Assembly: GCA_014237955.1 (NCBI GenBank)
Contig: JABABY010000001.1
Span: forward strand, 1-47,162
Length of the DNA stretch: 47,162 nucleotides
From: Planctomycetota bacterium
GTDB taxonomy: Bacteria > Planctomycetota > Planctomycetia > Pirellulales > UBA7805
Direction of reading: 5' to 3'
Part shown: positions 44,401-47,162 of the stretch, piece after piece
How the letters are laid out: every line of letters begins with the position of its first letter
Numbering within the stretch: the stretch's first letter is position 1
The notes under the pieces: generated by a model
What the model saw: the letters and a program-made list of their open reading frames with translations, nothing else
Databases searched by the model: none
What the model was told of the DNA's origin: nothing
Program-made: the position numbers and the translations under genes

Positions 44401-45029
44401 ACGAGTGGTAAGCCCTGGCGACTGGCAATCTCAAGAGCCCCCTCCATAGCGATCTGCTGGATTTCCAATCCATTATCCTGGATTTCAATGTAATAGCGAT
44501 CTCCAAAGACTTTGTGGAACCAACCAGCAATCTCCGAGGCCTCTGCAAATTCATTTTTTTCACTACTCGCGCCGCGCAAAATGCTGCGGTTAAATTCGCT
44601 GGAAACACATCCAGACAGGCAGATGATCCCTTCGTTGTAAGCCGCCAGTATTTCACGATCAATTCGCGGCTTGAAATAAAATCCTTCCAAAAAAGCAGCT
44701 GAGGCGAGGCGAATGAGATTTTTGAATCCTGTGCGGTTCATCGCCAATAGCGTTAGGTGGTAGCTGGCCTCTCGCATTGAGCCGGCATCCTTGTCAAAGC
44801 GACTCCCTGGAGCGATATAGGCCTCATAGCCGAGAATGGGATTGATACCAACCTCTTTTGCCTTCTTATAAAAATCGATTGCACCGTAGAGATTGCCGTG
44901 GTCGGTCAACGCCAAGGCATTCATGCCGAGGTGTTTTGCCTGCCGAACGAGTCCGTCGATAGGAGCCGCTCCATCGAGAAGGCTGTAGTGGCTATGACAG
45001 TGAAGGTGGACAAAAGATCGGTCGCTCAT
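41430..45029 (-). CDS. dnaE: DNA polymerase III alpha subunit
   Basis: 1199 residues from ATG 45029, preceded by TTGAGGACCGCA; TTG 45041 is a poorer choice. Replicative polymerase. The N-terminal PHP domain looks catalytically complete: HLHCHSHYSLLDG, LTDHGNLYGAI, LGYEAYIAPGSR, and SDAHYI. Polymerase region: PCTARGSGVGSLVCYAL, APDIDIDFCKQRRGEVI with paired Asp, KMDFLGLRNLTIL, RPGPLEGGMVDDYV, and FNKSHSTAYALIAYQTAYLK. A C-terminal OB fold ends the protein. Length and order fit DnaE1. It converges on the CorC-like gene. Confidence 0.96.
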   Translation of the reverse strand: MSDRSFVHLHCHSHYSLLDGAAPIDGLVRQAKHLGMNALALTDHGNLYGAIDFYKKAKEVGINPILGYEAYIAPGSRFDKDAGSMREASYHLTLLAMNRTGFKNLIRLASAAFLEGFYFKPRIDREILAAYNEGIICLSGCVSSEFNRSILRGASSEKNEFAEASEIAGWFHKVFGDRYYIEIQDNGLEIQQIAMEGALEIASRQGLPLVATSDAHYIEQGDSVAQDILLCINTGKFRTDTNRLKMENDQFYLRSPTEMYHAFSDHHEAVHRSQEIADQIDIDLQLGQRHFPAYALPDARPAESYLRELCIEGLKDRYRNMPGRWDDDQLSAEVLQRLDRELAVIGKLGFANYFLIVWDFVRYARQNGIPCTARGSGVGSLVCYALYMSHICPIRYDLLFERFLDESRLEAPDIDIDFCKQRRGEVIQYVKEKYGHANVAQIGTFGTLAARAAIRDVGRAMSLSIARVDQIVAMVPDVLGITLRNALKTSDELQKAYDNDGEVRELLDLAMKIEGLARNVGTHAAAVVIADKPLTEYVPLGRVQGKTDVITQWAMNEVEAAGLLKMDFLGLRNLTILSECQRLIEQTTGDRVDPHEFPLDDSETFALLCRGETRGIFQLESGGIRNLLQKMKPDDFRDIIATNALYRPGPLEGGMVDDYVAVKHGLKEAVYLHPNVRDVLEETHGVMVYQEQVMRILNRLGAIGLSDAYTCIKAISKKKLPVIAKYQEAFIDGAVAKGVSREKALNLFGLIEKFAGYGFNKSHSTAYALIAYQTAYLKAHYPVEFMAALLTGDIPGRNFKSKDALVEHLEDCRRMDITLVPPDVNRSEEVFAVDRSEKNSPKIYFALSAIKGCGGGAAIAIVKERNEQGPYKNLFDFCERIDSRTVNRSTIETLIKAGAFDSFGTHRSQLSAVVEKAIQSGSAAIEDRRRGQASLFDQFSGDEMGDDVAANLPNIPEWPDRQKLAGEKEVLGYYLCSHPLAEYERSLADYCSHTTVDLAHTEHRGEVIVGGMLSAVKFSHTKNPRRGQTETKYVMFDLEDMQGLIRCILWPDQFAVCGQLVETDAILVVRGAVDRRPGSEETNLIVNDLIPLNEMSKRFTSCVRLRVNEVEHGMERLEKLYEILRRYPGPCSVELVLCLRNGMQVRCECDEMGIENSPEMKLRVEELLGGDNLKTVVSLPAQSQPPARRQRQVATTSSV

Positions 45030-45235
45030 TGCGGTCCTCAAACAGAATAGATCAATTCTTAGCGCTAGATTCCTTGGCTTGGATCGATTTTAACAATTCC
45101 CATCCAGGCAACAATCTACCAGAATTTCCGACAGAAACTCGCTACAAACGCTTTGGTCAAAGATGCCTCGCGTGAATGAACATTTTCTGGAAGCCAAATG
45201 ATGGATAATCAGTGATGCACTAAGATATTGACCGT
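45030..45235. other. Spacer between folP and dnaE
   Basis: About 200 bases on the upstream side of dnaE and downstream of folP, both leftward. No gene, repeat or strong terminator noticed; likely holds the dnaE promoter. Confidence 0.35.
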
Positions 45236-46126
45236 TCAGTTTTCCAGGCCCCCTGCTGCCTCATAGAGAAGAAATGCTTGCTTGGCCGCTCGGATGTCGT
45301 GGAGACGGAGAACCTGAACACCCCGGGTGGCCAGCGCCAGACCGGTTCCGACGGTGGCGGCATTGAGATCCACCGATTCGCCACCAAGCACTTTAGAGAG
45401 AAAACCTTTTTTTGAATGGCCGACTAACAACGGACACCCCAGTTCGTGAACACGATCTATTTCTCGTAACAGCAACAAATTATGCTCGGTTGTTTTTCCA
45501 AATCCAATCCCGGGATCCAGACAAATCCGCTCCGGCGCAACCCCGGCGGCCACAAGATCGTCGCGCCGATTGCGTAAATAGTCGAAAACATCTTCAACAA
45601 CATTGTCATAACTCGGATGATCCTGCATCGTCGATGGATTTCCCTGCATGTGCATGGCACATACCCCGGCATCGGATGCGACAGCCAACGGAACCATTTC
45701 GGGATCTCCTAATAGTCCTGTCACATCATTAATAATCTCCGCTCCTCCGTTGAGGCACTCTCGGGCAACAATCGCCTTGGATGTATCGATTGAAATAGGA
45801 ACTTCGGTTTTTTGTGTTAGGGAGTACACAACGGGCATCACACGATCAAGTTCCTCATCAGGCGTTACGGGCGTGCTGTAGGGCCGTGTACTCTCACCTC
45901 CGATATCGAGAATATCAGCGCCCTCTGCTGCTAGTTGGAGTGCGTGGTTAACCGCATCATCTACACAAACAAACTGACCGCCATCCGAAAAGCTGTCGGG
46001 GGTCACGTTCACAATCCCCATTAAGAGAGGACGCGTGGAAAACTCCAATGTCTTTGTGCGAAGCTGCCACCGAGTAGCGCGAGAAGGATATTGCGGAAAA
46101 GAAACTTGTGGATTGATCGGTGGCAT
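45236..46126 (-). CDS. folP: Dihydropteroate synthase
   Basis: 296 residues. It joins p-aminobenzoate to dihydropterin diphosphate in folate synthesis and is the target of sulfonamides. TIM-barrel motifs: LMGIVNVTPDSFSDGG, GADILDIGGESTRPYS, VPISIDTSKAIVA, GAEIINDVTGL, ICLDPGIGFGKTTEHN, and LLVGHSKKGFL. The first 20 or so residues are an ordinary leader segment of some relatives. It starts ten bases after the LptE-like gene, so it is likely in one transcript with it. Confidence 0.95.
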   Translation of the reverse strand: MPPINPQVSFPQYPSRATRWQLRTKTLEFSTRPLLMGIVNVTPDSFSDGGQFVCVDDAVNHALQLAAEGADILDIGGESTRPYSTPVTPDEELDRVMPVVYSLTQKTEVPISIDTSKAIVARECLNGGAEIINDVTGLLGDPEMVPLAVASDAGVCAMHMQGNPSTMQDHPSYDNVVEDVFDYLRNRRDDLVAAGVAPERICLDPGIGFGKTTEHNLLLLREIDRVHELGCPLLVGHSKKGFLSKVLGGESVDLNAATVGTGLALATRGVQVLRLHDIRAAKQAFLLYEAAGGLEN

Positions 46127-46136
46127 AAACCGTAGC

Positions 46137-46685
46137 TTACCACGGAGATTCCATGATGGCTACAATCTGGGAAGCAACCTGCTCGACCACTGCTTGCTCC
46201 GCCTCGAGGGTTGAATGTCCCACTTCAGTGACCTGGGCGTTTGTTCCCGAAACATCGGCCAAGGCGACAGGCAGAGGAATTGCTGTTTCGGGATAAACCA
46301 ATCCACCCTGGTTGTCGATCCAGCGAACCTGTATCTGCATGGTCATATCCACTTCGCGGAGATCATCATTAAGGGTTGTCACCGAAACCTGTTTCGTGAC
46401 AGGCAGGACCAGCCCTTCGAGAATTGTGTCGGCATTATCGCGACCGACAACCTTATAATGGGTCGTCTGTTCGATCTTCTTAATGACTGCTTCTGTCAGC
46501 CAGGGTCCAAGCCCCGGGCGAAGACTGTCTGACTGGAAGACTGGAACATGGACCGTCTGAATATGATTTGGATACATTGTCTGTGCACCAAACCGATAGC
46601 CAGCACATCCGGCAAGTAGCCCAACAACAAGGGCTAACAGATATACTTCGCAGGATAACCTACAACTTTTGCTCTTAGAGTCCAT
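46137..46685 (-). CDS. lptE: LptE-like outer-membrane assembly lipoprotein
   Basis: 182 residues. A signal sequence (VYLLALVVGLLAGC) ends in a lipobox with Cys27, so it is expected to be lipid-anchored. GYRFGAQTMYPNHIQTVHVPVF is the standard LptE opening, followed by LTEAVIKKIEQTTHYKVV and a beta-rich middle. In proteobacteria LptE plugs the LptD barrel that inserts lipopolysaccharide. Assignment is by pattern; sequence similarity in the family is low. ATG 46685 has AAAGG eight bases upstream. It lies between the BamD-like gene and folP, 24 bases from the former. Confidence 0.85.
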   Translation of the reverse strand: MDSKSKSCRLSCEVYLLALVVGLLAGCAGYRFGAQTMYPNHIQTVHVPVFQSDSLRPGLGPWLTEAVIKKIEQTTHYKVVGRDNADTILEGLVLPVTKQVSVTTLNDDLREVDMTMQIQVRWIDNQGGLVYPETAIPLPVALADVSGTNAQVTEVGHSTLEAEQAVVEQVASQIVAIMESPW

Positions 46686-46709
46686 CCGTACAACCTTTTT
46701 GCAGCCCGC

Positions 46710-47162
46710 TTATTGGCTGCCGGTTTCCACCTCCGATCCGCCTGTCAAATGAAGCGGATCCTCCCTGACATCCGGAAACATCGACGAAATAAATTCGAGT
46801 CGTTGGGGTGGCGTGTTCGGTTTACCCTCAAGATTCTCCAGTTGCTCGCGCGCCTTTTTGGCCACGGACGTCTGCGGATAACCGTCGATCACACGATTGT
46901 AGTAAAGCCTTGCTGCGTTGCTGTATCCTTTATTGGCATAAAAGTCTCCCAATTCATAATCACGCATCGCCAAATTCGTCTTAACTTGTGAATACAGTTT
47001 TTGTAACCGCTCACGATCTTCATCTGACATTTTTGGGAACTGCCGAAACGTCTGTTTAATGAGATCCTTGGCTTCTTTGAGACAGGTGCCATCGTATCGC
47101 GGCCCTTGGTAACAGCGTATTTTGGATTGAATTCCTAACAAATGCGCCTGATACTGATGCTC
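46710..47162 (-). CDS. bamD: BamD-like outer-membrane assembly protein (N-terminus cut by window)
   Basis: The frame is open to the window edge, so the start and signal sequence are missing; 150 residues are seen. TPR-like helices: LKEAKDLIKQTFRQFPKMSDEDRERLQKL, then RDYELGDFYANKGYSNAARLYYNRVIDGYPQT, the BamD/YfiO type of repeat, and a Pro-rich end. BamD is part of the complex that folds barrel proteins into the outer membrane. It is next to the LptE-like lipoprotein gene on the same strand, which fits an envelope role. Other TPR lipoproteins are possible. Confidence 0.75.
   Translation of the reverse strand, partial: EHQYQAHLLGIQSKIRCYQGPRYDGTCLKEAKDLIKQTFRQFPKMSDEDRERLQKLYSQVKTNLAMRDYELGDFYANKGYSNAARLYYNRVIDGYPQTSVAKKAREQLENLEGKPNTPPQRLEFISSMFPDVREDPLHLTGGSEVETGSQ

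Noticed and set aside
1..47162. CRISPR arrays, insertion sequences, prophage, tRNA and rRNA genes
   Set aside because: Looked for throughout by eye; no regularly spaced repeats, transposase or integrase genes, or tRNA-like folds were seen. Short or diverged copies could be missed.

Overview
This window reads as the chromosome of a planctomycete, probably of the Pirellulales type; the order is my inference. The clues are an exported protein with an LEPRRLL N-terminal motif (1-2163), a very large Ser/Thr kinase with a DWG activation segment and TPR tail (2323-5958), a paired McsA/McsB protein-arginine kinase, a fused CobA-HemD, and PurA and CdsA with substitutions I associate with this phylum. 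There is no phage, insertion sequence, CRISPR array, rRNA or tRNA that I can recognise. Most genes are housekeeping genes and none looks clearly foreign.

Layout. 1-2163: 3'-truncated gene for an exported cyclophilin-type PPIase with surface-protein domains. 2323-9083: leftward block of kinase, TadZ/CpaE-like ATPase and CpaC-like secretin, a piece of a Tad-pilus system without its motor ATPase, platform or pilin genes nearby. 9428-11571: NhaC-type antiporter and CoaD. 12016-12995: two small membrane or exported proteins of unknown function. 13074-16750: CobA-HemD, divergent from a TPR protein followed by ribosomal protein S20. 16813-18410: McsB and McsA. 18917-24166: TrpE, HemL, PurM, a STAS protein and a small membrane protein. 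24216-30410: complete oppABCDF peptide-import operon (leftward), divergent from an ArsR-type regulator. 31462-35365: SpoU-type RNA methyltransferase, PurA, UppS and CdsA. 35610-41422: phoH, a PgpH-like HD phosphodiesterase, ybeY and a CorC/HlyC-like protein. 41430-47162: DnaE, FolP, an LptE-like lipoprotein and the C-terminal part of a BamD-like protein.

How genes work together. OppA-B-C-D-F is one importer, with start/stop overlaps between A/B and D/F. PhoH, PgpH, YbeY and CorC form a conserved neighbourhood linking RNA maturation and nucleotide signalling; phoH and pgpH overlap by 4 bases. UppS and CdsA supply envelope lipid precursors, and LptE and BamD serve the outer membrane. McsA and McsB would phosphorylate protein arginines, but no ClpC or CtsR gene is in the window. 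CobA-HemD and HemL both serve tetrapyrrole synthesis but are about 6 kb apart.

I found no wholly new multigene system. The best leads are the duplicated extracellular module of the PgpH-like protein, the isolated secretin-TadZ pair whose ATPase lacks both P-loop lysines, the altered zinc ligands of McsA, large insertions in OppA and OppC, a 120-bp inverted-repeat-bounded element at 9213-9332, and two short tandem repeats at 16761-16804 and 30772-30807.
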